DNA from: Erythrobacter sp. SD-21
Lineage (GTDB): Bacteria; Pseudomonadota; Alphaproteobacteria; Sphingomonadales; Sphingomonadaceae
Length of the DNA: 64,000 nucleotides
Assembly: GCF_000181515.1 (NCBI RefSeq)
Contig: NZ_ABCG01000003.1
Span: 186,001 to 250,000, forward strand
Direction: 5' to 3'
The position numbers were made by a program, and so were the translations under genes. Shown here piece by piece: positions 1-8,624 of this stretch. Within the stretch, counting starts at the first letter, position 1, and the number at the start of each line of letters is the position of its first letter. The notes below the pieces were generated by a model. It did no database searches. It was not told the origin of the DNA and worked only from the letters and a program-made list of their open reading frames with translations.

Positions 1-2
1 TG

Positions 3-587
3 CTCGGCCTCTACAGCGACGAGCCCTTTGCCTTTAGCTGTGCCGATAGTGCCGCCATGATCGGGCAGGCCCTCGACGAGGAAGGCCCTGCTTGGGCGGG
101 CTATGACGAGGACATAGAGGTTTTTCTTGAATGCGAGGGACTCTCGGCGATCAACACGGCGCTGGTACATCACAAGGAACGCCATTTCTTCCGCGACGAC
201 GCGCCCGAGCATGCGCCCGCGCGCTATGTCGAATACGTCCTGGCCTGCTGGTGGCGCGCGCTCCTCTTCCACCGTGCGGTCGAGAAGATCTGCGCGCAGA
301 AGCCGTTGCCGCACAACGTGCCCGTGCTCGCCGGGATGGTCGACATGAAACCCGAAGCAGTGGCCGTCCACGGTTTCGTCGAAGGCGCACGCCCCGCCGT
401 GCGTGACGAAAACGAAGGTCCGCAGATGGCTGAGATGCTGCCTTCCTCGATGATCACTCGCCGCGAGGTGGCAGAGGTGAAGGAGCCGCCGACCGGTGTC
501 GACCTGCGCCGCCGCGTCGCGGAATCGGCCGAGGTTGAGCAACCGGCCAAGAAGAGCCTGATGGCGCGCATTTTCGGCCGCGGTTGA
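3..587 (+). CDS. Hypothetical protein, 5' end outside window
   Basis: The reading frame is open from the first bases of the window, so the start lies upstream; the first ATG in the window (57) is probably internal. The visible part is about 194 residues. It is soluble, has no clear motif that I recognise, and ends in a basic tail (KKSLMARIFGRG) after a Glu/Pro-rich stretch. Codon use matches the neighbours. The function is unknown. The next gene begins 76 bases downstream on the same strand. Confidence 0.6.
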   Translation, partial: LGLYSDEPFAFSCADSAAMIGQALDEEGPAWAGYDEDIEVFLECEGLSAINTALVHHKERHFFRDDAPEHAPARYVEYVLACWWRALLFHRAVEKICAQKPLPHNVPVLAGMVDMKPEAVAVHGFVEGARPAVRDENEGPQMAEMLPSSMITRREVAEVKEPPTGVDLRRRVAESAEVEQPAKKSLMARIFGRG

Positions 588-663
588 CCGCTCGTTTCAT
601 GGCGCCTCTTGCGCGGAGGCGGCGCTTCGGTAGGCTCTTTCGTCCAAGAGGGAGGAGCCTGTC

Positions 664-1584
664 ATGCCAAGCTTGCGCGCACGCCTAGTGGAATTTGCGC
701 TTCCGCTGCTGGGCATAAAGCGCTTCTTTTCGCAACCCGACCGGCTTGACGAGCGCATTGCGAAGCTGCGCTTCCGGAAGTCACCCCGCCCACGAGGCAA
801 ATGGCATCGGCTGTTCGCAATCGAGGAAACGCGCTTCCAAGGCTTTCCGGTCCTGACCCTGAGCCCGGCTGGCGGGGCGAGGGAAGGCGCGCCGCACCTG
901 TTTTATCTTCACGGCGGCGGCTATGTGATGGGTATCGCTGCTATCCACTGGGAAGCGATCGCCTATCTGTGCGAACGGCTGGGTGCTTCGGCCACCGTAC
1001 CGATCTATCCGCTCGCCCCCGAACACAAGGCGGGCCAGACGCTTCCGGCCATGCGCGCGCTCTACGACGCGATTGCGGCCACCCAGGGCGCCCGGACTGT
1101 CACCATGATGGGGGATAGCGCCGGGGCGGGCATGGCGCTGGCGCTGGTACAGGACCTGCTGGCGAGCGGCGCGCCCATGCCATCCCGCCTCGTCCTCTAT
1201 TCGCCCTGGCTTGATGCCACGGCTTCGGGAGAGGAGCAGGCGGCAATCGAGCCCCAGGACTGTATGCTCGCGATTGCCGGGCTCGAAGCCTGCGCCCTGC
1301 GCTACGCTGGCGGGCTGCCGCTCGAAGACCCGCGCCTCAGCCCCCTGTTCGGACCTATCGCCGACCTGCCACCCACCGCGATTTTTGCCGGAACTCATGA
1401 TATACTGCTGGTCGATGCGCGACGGTTCGCGGAAAAGCTGGCCGGATCGGGAACGGACCACCTCTACCGGGAATATGACGGTATGTTCCCCGACTGGATG
1501 CTCTTCCCGATCCCGGAAGGCCGACAGGCGCTGGACGAGACAATTGGGTTCATTTCCGGTGCGAGGGTTGGAGAGGGTTCGTGA
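664..1584 (+). CDS. Alpha/beta hydrolase, HSL/esterase family, catalytic His replaced by Pro
   Basis: The protein has 306 residues. It shows the oxyanion-hole motif HGGGYVMG (residues 83-90), the nucleophile elbow GDSAG (Ser152) and the acid region GTHD (Asp246), all typical of hormone-sensitive-lipase-type esterases. At the place where family members carry the catalytic histidine (usually GM-F-H-D/V-W) the sequence reads GMFPDW, so Pro276 stands where His is expected. The codon is CCC and one base change would restore CAC. The family hydrolyses short acyl esters, and this copy may be inactive or altered. The stop overlaps the GTG start of the following lipoprotein gene. Confidence 0.85.
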   Translation: MPSLRARLVEFALPLLGIKRFFSQPDRLDERIAKLRFRKSPRPRGKWHRLFAIEETRFQGFPVLTLSPAGGAREGAPHLFYLHGGGYVMGIAAIHWEAIAYLCERLGASATVPIYPLAPEHKAGQTLPAMRALYDAIAATQGARTVTMMGDSAGAGMALALVQDLLASGAPMPSRLVLYSPWLDATASGEEQAAIEPQDCMLAIAGLEACALRYAGGLPLEDPRLSPLFGPIADLPPTAIFAGTHDILLVDARRFAEKLAGSGTDHLYREYDGMFPDWMLFPIPEGRQALDETIGFISGARVGEGS

Positions 1585-2009
1585 GATCGCAATATTCAGC
1601 AGCGCTGTTCGGACTTGCCCTGGCGGCATGCCAGTCGGGCGAGAGCGCGCCGGCCAGCGGCCCCACCGAGGCGTTCTCCGGCATTGCCCTGGACGAGACG
1701 GTTTACCTCACCGGGACGGAGCCCTTCTGGAACGCCGAGGTCAGCGCTTCCAAGGCGATCTATTCCACACCCGAAAACCAGGACGGGGTTTCCTTCAAGG
1801 TCGATCGCTTCGCGGGGAACAATGGCCTCGCCTTTACCGGTTCCATCGATGGCGCAGCGTTCGATCTCACTGTCACTCCGGGGGAATGTTCGGACGGCAT
1901 GAGCGACCGAACCTATCCTTATACCGCGACACTCAGGATCGGTGAGGATCAGCGCAACGGATGCGCCTGGACCGATCTCCAGAACTTCTCCGGACCCGCC
2001 CACCCGTGA
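1581..2009 (+). CDS. Lipoprotein, COG3650-like
   Basis: The protein has 142 residues and begins at a GTG that overlaps the TGA of the upstream hydrolase (GTGA), so the two are translationally coupled. The N-terminus is a short signal peptide with lipobox LALAAC (Cys17), which predicts a lipid-anchored envelope protein. The GTEPFW segment and the following beta-rich region resemble COG3650/HslJ-neighbour lipoproteins. A late GECSDGMSD segment and a second Cys near the C-terminus could form a disulfide. No enzymatic role is known for the family. Confidence 0.75.
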   Translation: MRSQYSAALFGLALAACQSGESAPASGPTEAFSGIALDETVYLTGTEPFWNAEVSASKAIYSTPENQDGVSFKVDRFAGNNGLAFTGSIDGAAFDLTVTPGECSDGMSDRTYPYTATLRIGEDQRNGCAWTDLQNFSGPAHP

Positions 2010-2021
2010 CGAGGCGCGCCG

Positions 2022-2474
2022 ATGGGTAAAGTTCCCCTTTGGCCGCGCCTGCTCGGTCTTGCCGGGCTCCTGCCGCAATTTGTGCTTCTCGGTCTGGCGT
2101 ATCTCGGTACCGGTCCGCTGGCCGAGACGGCGGGAGTGCTCGCCGCGTTCTATGCCGCGCTGATATTCACGTTTCTCGGCGGGACATGGTGGGGCATCGC
2201 AGCCGGTGCCCCGGCAGCCGAAAGGCGCGACGGTCTCGGCTGGCTCTGGGTCGCCGCGGTCGTGCCGAGCCTCCTCGCCCTCGCAGGCCTTGGCACATGG
2301 GCGATCGAACTGATACCGCTGGAGCCGCTGCTGGTCATGCTGGGGGCCGGACTGCTGATGGCGCTGGTTGTCGATATGCGCATCGGATCGCTTGGTCCGC
2401 GCTGGTGGCTCGGCCTGCGCGCGCCGCTGTCGCTCGGCCTGGGTCTTGCGACCCTCGCTATAGCCTTCGCCTAG
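2022..2474 (+). CDS. DUF3429 integral membrane protein
   Basis: The protein has 150 residues and is almost wholly hydrophobic, with about five predicted transmembrane helices separated by short loops. The spacing of the helices and the FLGGTWWG segment fit the DUF3429 family. It starts 12 bases after the lipoprotein gene and is probably cotranscribed with it and the hydrolase. It ends four bases into the convergent Mpo1-like gene. The function of DUF3429 is unknown. Confidence 0.8.
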   Translation: MGKVPLWPRLLGLAGLLPQFVLLGLAYLGTGPLAETAGVLAAFYAALIFTFLGGTWWGIAAGAPAAERRDGLGWLWVAAVVPSLLALAGLGTWAIELIPLEPLLVMLGAGLLMALVVDMRIGSLGPRWWLGLRAPLSLGLGLATLAIAFA

Positions 2475-2803
2475 GTTTCGACCCCGGCCTTGCGTAGCTG
2501 GGGGCCAAGCCTTCCGGTGAGCCAGAGCCACCACATCCTGAAATCGGCTGCCAGGCTCCACAGCGGATAGGTGAAGGTCGCAGGGCGGTTCTTCTCCACC
2601 CCGAAATGCGCGACCCAGGCAAAAAAGTATCCGGCCACCGGCAAGGCGGCGAAAAGCACAAGACGACCCGTGAAGAGTGCGGCTATGGCGAGCACGACGA
2701 CAAGCGAGGTGCCGAAGTAGTGCAGGGCCCGCGTGCGCGGCTTGGAATGCTCGCGCAGGTAGAACGGCCAAAACTCGGCAAAGGTCGCGTATTTCTTGTT
2801 CAT
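2471..2803 (-). CDS. DUF962/Mpo1-like membrane protein
   Basis: The protein has 110 residues. The family pattern is clear: an N-terminal FWPFYLREHS segment, HYFGTSL leading into two hydrophobic helices, then WVAHFGVEKNRPATF and a final LWSLAADFRMW segment. In yeast the family member Mpo1 is an iron-dependent dioxygenase that alpha-oxidises 2-hydroxy fatty acids, and the conserved histidines seen here are of the kind used for metal binding. A role in lipid metabolism is inferred from the family only. Confidence 0.8.
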   Translation of the reverse strand: MNKKYATFAEFWPFYLREHSKPRTRALHYFGTSLVVVLAIAALFTGRLVLFAALPVAGYFFAWVAHFGVEKNRPATFTYPLWSLAADFRMWWLWLTGRLGPQLRKAGVET

Positions 2804-2844
2804 CGCTCTATCTCAGCGCCGTGGAAGGGACGCGTCAAGCCAAC

Positions 2845-4284
2845 TCAGAAAAGGCCGGGATTTTCGTGCTGTGCCGCGCTGGGGAACAGCGGCTGGAGCA
2901 ATTCGCGGCGGCCGGCTTCTGCCTGGACCCTGCCATCCTTCGCCGCGGCGCTGATGGGCGTGCACGTTCGGCCGGCGATGAAATCGAGAGCGACAGAAAC
3001 TGACTGCTCGTTGGGATCGCCAAGCTGGTTGGAAATATCGTCGCCAGCGATGCAGGTGTTGGGCATCACGCTGGCAAGACCACCGAAATAGTCGCCCTGT
3101 CCATTGGCGTTGACGGTCTTGAACGTCACCGCGCGCAGGCGGTCGTCGCATGCCGAACGATCAAAGGCGTTCTGCCCGACTGGTTTGCCGTAAGTGTCGG
3201 TGCCGACCAGCGCGATATTGTCGCCGAGGTAGGGAATCATCGAATTCGAGACCAGTTCGCTTGCGGAGGCCGTACCGCCCCGGCCGATAATCGCCAGCCT
3301 CATCGGGGCGATCTGCTGGGCCTGCTCCTGGAACAACTCGATACTGTCGTTGGCGGATTTCGACGGGCGGTAATTGGTTTCCGAGAACACTTGGCCTTCG
3401 AGGCCTTCGCCCATCAGATCTCCGAGCAGATCGGCCACCGAGACCAACCCGCCACCGTTGTAGCGCATGTCGAGGATGATGTTGCTGATACCCTGGGTGC
3501 GGAACTGCTGGAAGGCATCGATAAGCTGTGGCCCTGCGTCCTGGACGATGAAGGTGCGCAGGTTGATATAACCGACCTGGCCGCCAGCGCCGTCGCTCAG
3601 GACGCGCACGCCGTAGCGATCGGAGATGGGGTCGAGAGAAAATTCTTCCTTGGTGACGCTGGCATTCTGCTGCACTCCGGACACGCTCCGGATCACGAAG
3701 CTGCGCGTGACCCCGGGATCGCCCGGCCCGAGCGCGTCCACGACCGCTCCGGGTCCGCCGCTCGCCATCAGCGCCGACACCGATTGTCCGCCGATCTGGA
3801 GAATCTCGGTTCCACGGTCGAAGCCCACTAGAAAGGACGGACCATTCTCGAACGCCTCGACCACGAAGACGCGGTTGTTCAGGGTGTCGTAGGTCAGGCG
3901 AATCCCGAAGCCCGCGTTGGAGCCGCTGTTGATTAGCTCGTTCTCTTCTTCGATCGAGGTGATGTAGGTAAAGGTCTTTGACGGCAAGCCATCTGGGTTG
4001 AACAGGGCCTGCCCGGGCGCGGTCACCGCGTTCAGATAGCCCTGCAGCGTGGTGTAGTCGGCCTTGTTGACGCTCGTATTGAGAAGGTCGGGGTAGAGGT
4101 ACCATTCCTGCAAAACCGAAAGCGCCCAGTCCTGCCGCGCGGAAAGCGAGCAGGTAGCGACATTACCGATGCCTCCCCCGTCGCCGCCGCCGCCGATTGG
4201 CCCGCTATTGTTCGAATCCCCGCCACCGCAGGCGGCAAGTGACACTGCAAGAAGTCCGAAAAGTGCGGTGCGACCCAATTTCAT
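2845..4284 (-). CDS. S41 family C-terminal-processing-type peptidase, lipoprotein
   Basis: I place the start at the ATG at 4284 because a GGGGAG Shine-Dalgarno lies eight bases upstream and the product then begins with a signal peptide and lipobox (VSLAAC). The resulting protein has 479 residues. After a Gly/Ser linker come a helical region, a PDZ-like segment (GTEILQIGGQSV) and an S41 protease core. The core has YNGGGLVSV, the serine motif GGTASASELVS and a downstream lysine in TYGKPVGQ. These residues match the Ser/Lys dyad of tail-specific proteases. It is predicted to act in the periplasm, anchored to a membrane. Confidence 0.9.
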   Translation of the reverse strand: MKLGRTALFGLLAVSLAACGGGDSNNSGPIGGGGDGGGIGNVATCSLSARQDWALSVLQEWYLYPDLLNTSVNKADYTTLQGYLNAVTAPGQALFNPDGLPSKTFTYITSIEEENELINSGSNAGFGIRLTYDTLNNRVFVVEAFENGPSFLVGFDRGTEILQIGGQSVSALMASGGPGAVVDALGPGDPGVTRSFVIRSVSGVQQNASVTKEEFSLDPISDRYGVRVLSDGAGGQVGYINLRTFIVQDAGPQLIDAFQQFRTQGISNIILDMRYNGGGLVSVADLLGDLMGEGLEGQVFSETNYRPSKSANDSIELFQEQAQQIAPMRLAIIGRGGTASASELVSNSMIPYLGDNIALVGTDTYGKPVGQNAFDRSACDDRLRAVTFKTVNANGQGDYFGGLASVMPNTCIAGDDISNQLGDPNEQSVSVALDFIAGRTCTPISAAAKDGRVQAEAGRRELLQPLFPSAAQHENPGLF

Positions 4285-4554
4285 TGTTACTACTCCCCGG
4301 GTTTCGGCTGCCAGAATTTCCCGCAGCGGATGCAGATTATGGATGGCCAATTAACCGCCTCTGAGCAAGCGCGATGTCCTTTGATGTCCCCTCCGGGGTG
4401 CGAAATGACCGATTACAGTGGAAAACCACGATGAAACGGGCTCAAAACGGTGCAAATGCGTCGCCCGCTTATGGCCATCGCCCCGTCGCTGTGCCTACGC
4501 TTACCGTTCGACACGCGCTTTTGCGCATGGATCAAGGTATTCGGAGTAGGTAAT

Positions 4555-5136
4555 TTGAGCAGTGGGACGCCCGAATGGGTCCGGCAGGCAATCGGCGTCG
4601 AGGCCAAGGCATCGCTGACCATCGGCGAAGTGGCTGAGGAAAAGCTGCTCGGCAAATCGGGTTTCACGCTGACCAGCGCGGCGTTCCGCAACGGCGGCGA
4701 ACTCGACCCAAGCTTCACCGCGATCGAAGACGATGCGGTCGCCCCGCCGCTCGAATGGACCGCACCCCCTCCCGGTAGCCAGGAACTCGTGCTGGTCGTG
4801 GAAGACGCCGATGACGGCAAGGTCCACTGGCTCGTCTGGGGCCTGAAGGCCCAGAAGGGCGCGCTGTTCGAAGGCGAGGCACCGCCGCGCACGGGCAAGA
4901 ACGCTCACGGCAATTCGGAATGGCTGCTGCCCGACCCGCCGCTGGGCGTCCAGCACACCTATGTTTTCCAGCTCTACGCGGTCGACCTGCCGCTGACACT
5001 GATGCCCGGTGCGGGCTACGAAGAATTGCGCAAGAACATCAAGGGACACGTCACGGCTGCCGCCGTTCTCACCGCCCGTTTCGAAGGGCATGAGATCGAG
5101 GAGCTGGACGCGGAAGACTTCGATATCGAAGACTAA
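4555..5136 (+). CDS. YbhB/YbcL-type phosphatidylethanolamine-binding (PEBP/RKIP) protein
   Basis: The core shows the PEBP signature: PPLEWTAPPPGSQELVLVV, then DADDG...VHWLVWGL, and HGNSEWLLPDPP..GVQHTYVFQLYAVD. I chose the TTG at 4555 because a GGAGTAGG ribosome-binding site sits just upstream and homology begins there (GTPEWVRQAIGV). A longer frame opens at 4450, but its first 35 residues look unrelated. The product is about 193 residues, slightly longer than E. coli YbhB, with an acidic C-terminal tail. The family binds small ligands, and the bacterial role is unclear. Confidence 0.8.
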   Translation: MSSGTPEWVRQAIGVEAKASLTIGEVAEEKLLGKSGFTLTSAAFRNGGELDPSFTAIEDDAVAPPLEWTAPPPGSQELVLVVEDADDGKVHWLVWGLKAQKGALFEGEAPPRTGKNAHGNSEWLLPDPPLGVQHTYVFQLYAVDLPLTLMPGAGYEELRKNIKGHVTAAAVLTARFEGHEIEELDAEDFDIED

Positions 5137-5168
5137 TGATAAGCATAGCCAACTGAAAGGAACCTGAA

Positions 5169-5420
5169 ATGGCTGGCAAGAACAACGCACTGCAGAAGCC
5201 GGTGAACCTGTCGCCGGAACTCGAGAACGTGGTCGGCAAGGGTCCCATGACCCGCGCCCAGGTCACCTCGAAGGTGTGGGACCACATCAAGGCGAATGAC
5301 CTTCAGGATTCGAAGGATCGTCGCATGATCAACCCCGACGACAAGCTCGGCGCTGTCATCGGCAAGGAACAGATCTCGATGTTCAAGATGACCGGTGCTG
5401 TTTCCAAGCACATGTCGTAA
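5169..5420 (+). CDS. SWIB/MDM2 domain protein
   Basis: The protein has 83 residues and is essentially one SWIB domain (KPVNLSPELENVVGKGPMTR ... VWDHIKANDLQD ... IGKEQISMF). A good ribosome-binding site (AAAGGAA) precedes the ATG. In eukaryotes the domain occurs in SWI/SNF subunits. Stand-alone copies are also known in Chlamydiae and in several alphaproteobacteria, where they are thought to act on chromatin or DNA topology. It follows the PEBP gene by 32 bases and may be cotranscribed. Confidence 0.9.
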   Translation: MAGKNNALQKPVNLSPELENVVGKGPMTRAQVTSKVWDHIKANDLQDSKDRRMINPDDKLGAVIGKEQISMFKMTGAVSKHMS

Positions 5421-5424
5421 GTGA

Positions 5425-5826
5425 TCAGGTACGGCGGCGCCATGGCCAGTCCGTGACGCCGCCGACCCACAGGGCCAGCCACACAAGCACCGGCTGCGTG
5501 ATCATGCGCGGCACGTGATAGGCAAGTCCGAACCCGCCGTCCGCGCGCGCCATGTCCATGATGAAATGGTTGATGTTGGCCGGAAAGACGCAGACCGCGT
5601 AGAGCGCGAGCCCGATCGCGCCCGCTTTCCGCAATCCTTCAGAAAATGGTTGGATCAGCGCCGCTGCGCCAAGCAATTCCGCCATGCCGGTCCAAAAGAC
5701 GATTGCTTCGGGCGCAGGCAGGGCCTCGGGCATGATCGCGAGGAATGGCTCCGGCCGCGCGATATGGGCATAGCCCGCATAGGCATAGAACAGCGCAAGC
5801 AGGATGCGGAGCGCAGCGCGGATCAT
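5425..5826 (-). CDS. DoxX-like membrane protein
   Basis: The protein has 133 residues with four predicted transmembrane helices. The opening ALRILLALFYAYAGYAHI and the TGMAELLGAAALI helix are typical of DoxX/DoxD-related membrane proteins; a later conserved segment reads FPANINHF. The start overlaps the stop of the DUF3253 gene upstream by four bases. The exact function is unknown; relatives are linked to quinone or thiosulfate redox and to oxidative stress. Confidence 0.8.
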   Translation of the reverse strand: MIRAALRILLALFYAYAGYAHIARPEPFLAIMPEALPAPEAIVFWTGMAELLGAAALIQPFSEGLRKAGAIGLALYAVCVFPANINHFIMDMARADGGFGLAYHVPRMITQPVLVWLALWVGGVTDWPWRRRT

Positions 5827-6065
5827 TCTTTCGCCCTCGCTATGCGATAGGGGCCGTCACGTCGTTCCAACGCTGCGCCTTTCCAGCTGAGCCTGATGCG
5901 TCCTTCTTCCACCAAACGATCCACTGCGCAGTGCACATCGTCCATGCGCAGGCGCCAGTCGTCATCCTCGCCCGCGATTTCGCGTGCGGCTTCGCTTGGA
6001 CAAATCGTTGCATCGGGCGCGCGCTTCGAAAGCAGTCGCAACACCGCATCTTCTTGCCGGGTCAT
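5823..6065 (-). CDS. DUF3253 small winged-helix-like protein
   Basis: The protein has 80 residues. The sequence matches DUF3253: CPSEAAREIAGEDDDWR, VHCAVDRLVEEGRIRLSWKG, then GPYRI. Its predicted fold, three helices and a beta wing, suggests nucleic-acid or protein binding, but no function is established. It overlaps the DoxX-like gene downstream and the cupin gene upstream by four bases each, so the three form a coupled unit. Confidence 0.85.
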   Translation of the reverse strand: MTRQEDAVLRLLSKRAPDATICPSEAAREIAGEDDDWRLRMDDVHCAVDRLVEEGRIRLSWKGAALERRDGPYRIARAKE

Positions 6066-6496
6066 CCGGGCGACCAGCCCGGCGGAGCAAGCTCGAAACC
6101 GGAAAATTCGAAACCCGGCGAAACGATGCAGGAAACCAACGTATAGCCATGTTCGCCCCGGACGGGGGCAGCGGCCTGCCAGTAACCGGCGGGAATAACA
6201 TGCTGGACAGCTTCGCCGCCCAGAACGTCGCCGCCCATGCGGATTGTCTCGGCCGCGGCATCATCGCTGGCGGCGACGGAAAGCCGGAGCGGATCGCCCG
6301 AATGCCACAGCCAGATTTCCGCGGCATCGACGCGGTGCCAGTGCGACGACTGGTCCTCTTCGAGAAGGAAATGGATCGCCGTCGCGCTTGCTCTTTTCCC
6401 GTCGCCTGCGGGAGGGCGCCATGTCTCGCGATACCAGCCACCCTCAGGATGGGGCGCGAGGCCAAGCGTGTCGATGAGCGCGCGGGCAGACGTCAC
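6062..6496 (-). CDS. Cupin family protein (DUF985)
   Basis: The protein has 144 residues. The DUF985 cupin pattern is visible: LGLAPHPEGGWYRETWR, the strand pair around HFLLEEDQSSHWHRVDAAEIWLWH, and the C-terminal VSPGFEFSGFEL. The two His residues in SHWHR and the Glu in AEIW would sit at the metal/ligand site. Members are often annotated as sugar-epimerase-like. The start overlaps the stop of the DUF427 gene upstream. Confidence 0.88.
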   Translation of the reverse strand: MTSARALIDTLGLAPHPEGGWYRETWRPPAGDGKRASATAIHFLLEEDQSSHWHRVDAAEIWLWHSGDPLRLSVAASDDAAAETIRMGGDVLGGEAVQHVIPAGYWQAAAPVRGEHGYTLVSCIVSPGFEFSGFELAPPGWSPG

Positions 6497-6783
6497 TCCT
6501 CGGTCACCTCGACGCCATTCCAGAAGGCGATACGGTTTTTGATTTCGGCAGCGGCTTCCTTGGGCTCCGGGTAATACCAGGCCGCGTCCTTATTGATGGC
6601 GCCGCCAGCGTTGATCGAGTGGTACTGCGCGGTGCCCTTCCACGGACAAACGCTTGTCCGCTCGCTCGGCACCAGCGCCGACCGTGCGACATCGGGCGCG
6701 GGGAAATAGTGATTGCCCTCGACCACCACCGTATCGTCGCTGCGGGCGATCTCTTCGCCGTTCCATCTGGCCACGACCGTCAT
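6493..6783 (-). CDS. DUF427 family protein
   Basis: I place the start at the ATG at 6783 because an AAAGGAG ribosome-binding site precedes it; the more upstream ATG at 6810 lacks one. The protein has 96 residues and the usual DUF427 pattern: IARSDDTVVVEGNHYFP, then RTSVCPWKGTAQYHSI and AAWYYPEPK. The fold is a small beta barrel with unknown function. It is the first gene of the unit DUF427-cupin-DUF3253-DoxX, in which every junction overlaps. Confidence 0.85.
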   Translation of the reverse strand: MTVVARWNGEEIARSDDTVVVEGNHYFPAPDVARSALVPSERTSVCPWKGTAQYHSINAGGAINKDAAWYYPEPKEAAAEIKNRIAFWNGVEVTEE

Positions 6784-6869
6784 TGGCACTCCTTTCCATA
6801 ATCGTCCCATTCGTTAGAAGAGCCGCTGAGACCGCCACCGGTTCCGAAACAGATAAACGGAGTTCGCCC

Positions 6870-8144
6870 ATGCCCAAGTTCCGCACCCTCGTTAGCCTTG
6901 CCGCGCTGGCAGTGGCCGCAAATCCGCTGGCTGCGCAGACCCCGGAGGATGTGGCCGCGGCAGCGCTCGAGGCGACACCGGTGTGGGACGGGCACAACGA
7001 CGTCCCGATCCAGCTGCGCGCCCGCTTCGCGAACATGATCAACGCGTTCGATTTTGCCGATACGCTGGATACCGCGGAAGGAGAGCGTGCGGCAATGCAC
7101 AGCGACCTGACGCGGCTATCGCGCGGCAAGGTCGGGGCGCAGTTCTGGTCCGTCTACGTCAGTGCCAGCCTGCCCGAACCCGAAGCGGTGCAGGCCACGA
7201 TCGAGCAGATCGATGTCACCAAGCGGCTGATCGCGCGCAATCAGGGCCGGCTGCAGCTCGCGCTGACCGCAGACGATGTCGAGCAGGCGATCGCGAAAGG
7301 GAGGATCGCTTCCCTGATGGGAATGGAAGGCGGCCATTCTATCGGTAACAGCCTTGCCGTGCTGCGCCAGATGTACGATCTCGGCGCGCGCTACATGACG
7401 CTGACGCATGGCCGCACGCTCGATTGGGCCGACAGCGCCACCGACGCTCCCCGCCATGATGGCCTTAACGCCTTCGGCATGGATGTGGTTCGCGAGATGA
7501 ATCGTATCGGGATGCTGGTCGATTTGAGCCACGTCAGCGAAGCCGCAATGCACGATGCGCTCGACGCGGCGCGCGCTCCGGTGATCTTTAGCCACTCGGG
7601 CGCGCGCGCGATCAACGGCCACTTGCGCAACGTACCCGACAGCGTGCTGCGGCGGCTCCCGCTCAACGGGGGAGTGGTGATGGTGGTGGCGCTGCCATGG
7701 TTCCTCAACGAGGACCTGCGCCAGCACGCGGCCGACGAGGCGGCCGAGAAGGCGCGCCTCGAGGCGCTGTTCCCCGGCGCTCCGGATGAGGTCGAGGCGC
7801 GCATGGCGAAATGGGATGCGGAGAATCGCGAGCCGGTCTCCACCATCTCCGACATGGCCGACCACATCGACCACATCCGCAATGTTGCCGGGATCGACGC
7901 GATCGGTATCGGCGGCGACTATGACGGGATGCCGCACGGGCCGGTAGGTATGGAGGATGTCAGCGGTTATCCCGCGCTCTTCGCCGAATTGGCGCGGCGC
8001 GGCTATTCGCAGGAAGATCTTGAGAAAATTTCGATGCGCAACATGATGCGGGTCATGCGCGAGGCCGAGGTTTTCGCCGCGAGCCAGGAGGGCGTGGCGC
8101 CGGTAGAATATCCTGTGGGCGCACCGCGCGACGAAGAGGGGTGA
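6870..8144 (+). CDS. Membrane dipeptidase (peptidase M19), secreted
   Basis: The ATG at 6870 starts a 424-residue protein with a clean signal peptide ending LAAQ; the frame remains open upstream, but without signs of coding. M19 motifs are present: DGHNDVP (zinc-binding His and Asp), GMEGGHSI (bridging Glu), GARYMTLTH, DLSHVSE, IFSHSGAR and GIGGDYDG. The family cleaves dipeptides, including those with D-residues, with a two-metal centre. It is predicted to be periplasmic. Confidence 0.93.
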   Translation: MPKFRTLVSLAALAVAANPLAAQTPEDVAAAALEATPVWDGHNDVPIQLRARFANMINAFDFADTLDTAEGERAAMHSDLTRLSRGKVGAQFWSVYVSASLPEPEAVQATIEQIDVTKRLIARNQGRLQLALTADDVEQAIAKGRIASLMGMEGGHSIGNSLAVLRQMYDLGARYMTLTHGRTLDWADSATDAPRHDGLNAFGMDVVREMNRIGMLVDLSHVSEAAMHDALDAARAPVIFSHSGARAINGHLRNVPDSVLRRLPLNGGVVMVVALPWFLNEDLRQHAADEAAEKARLEALFPGAPDEVEARMAKWDAENREPVSTISDMADHIDHIRNVAGIDAIGIGGDYDGMPHGPVGMEDVSGYPALFAELARRGYSQEDLEKISMRNMMRVMREAEVFAASQEGVAPVEYPVGAPRDEEG

Positions 8145-8180
8145 GAGCGCCGGCGGCGTATTCGCTGCCTCAAACCGTGA

Positions 8181-8624
8181 TCAGACTTTTTCGCGTGTAA
8201 GCGGGCAGCGCTCGCCATCAAAGAAGGCTTCGATAGCGTCGGCAAAGACCTGCGCGTCCTCATCTCCGCAGGCGGCCTCGAACAGGGTCATTGAGCTGCG
8301 AAACTTCATCGCGTCGACCTGGCCAAGAATGTCCTCGGCACTCATCGTGCCGGCCCATTCGAGCATGGCCTCGGTCGCTTCGAACAGGCGCGGTCCCAAT
8401 TCCTCATGCGTGCAATAAGCGTGGGCTTCTTCCTGTCCGTCGAGTGCGAACTTGCGCGCCGTGGCGGAAGTCCCAAGTCCTTTGAGCTGGGGGAAAACGA
8501 ACCATATCCAGTGACTGGACTTCTCGCCAGCGGCGATCTCTTCGAGTGCTCGCTCGTAAGCCCTGCCACGATCTTGCGCCTTGAGAAAATGGGCAAAGGA
8601 GTCGCCGTTCCCGTTCGCGCCCAT
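8181..8624 (-). CDS. DUF1810 family protein
   Basis: The start is placed at the ATG at 8624, which overlaps the stop of the DUF3008 gene; a much longer frame exists upstream but is only a shadow of neighbouring genes. The protein has 147 residues with the DUF1810 features: FLKAQDRGRAYERALEEI, KSSHWIWFVFPQLKGLG and the DAMKFRSSMTLF helix. The fold resembles the YbiA/NADAR neighbours in being all-helical. The function is unknown. Confidence 0.88.
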   Translation of the reverse strand: MGANGNGDSFAHFLKAQDRGRAYERALEEIAAGEKSSHWIWFVFPQLKGLGTSATARKFALDGQEEAHAYCTHEELGPRLFEATEAMLEWAGTMSAEDILGQVDAMKFRSSMTLFEAACGDEDAQVFADAIEAFFDGERCPLTREKV

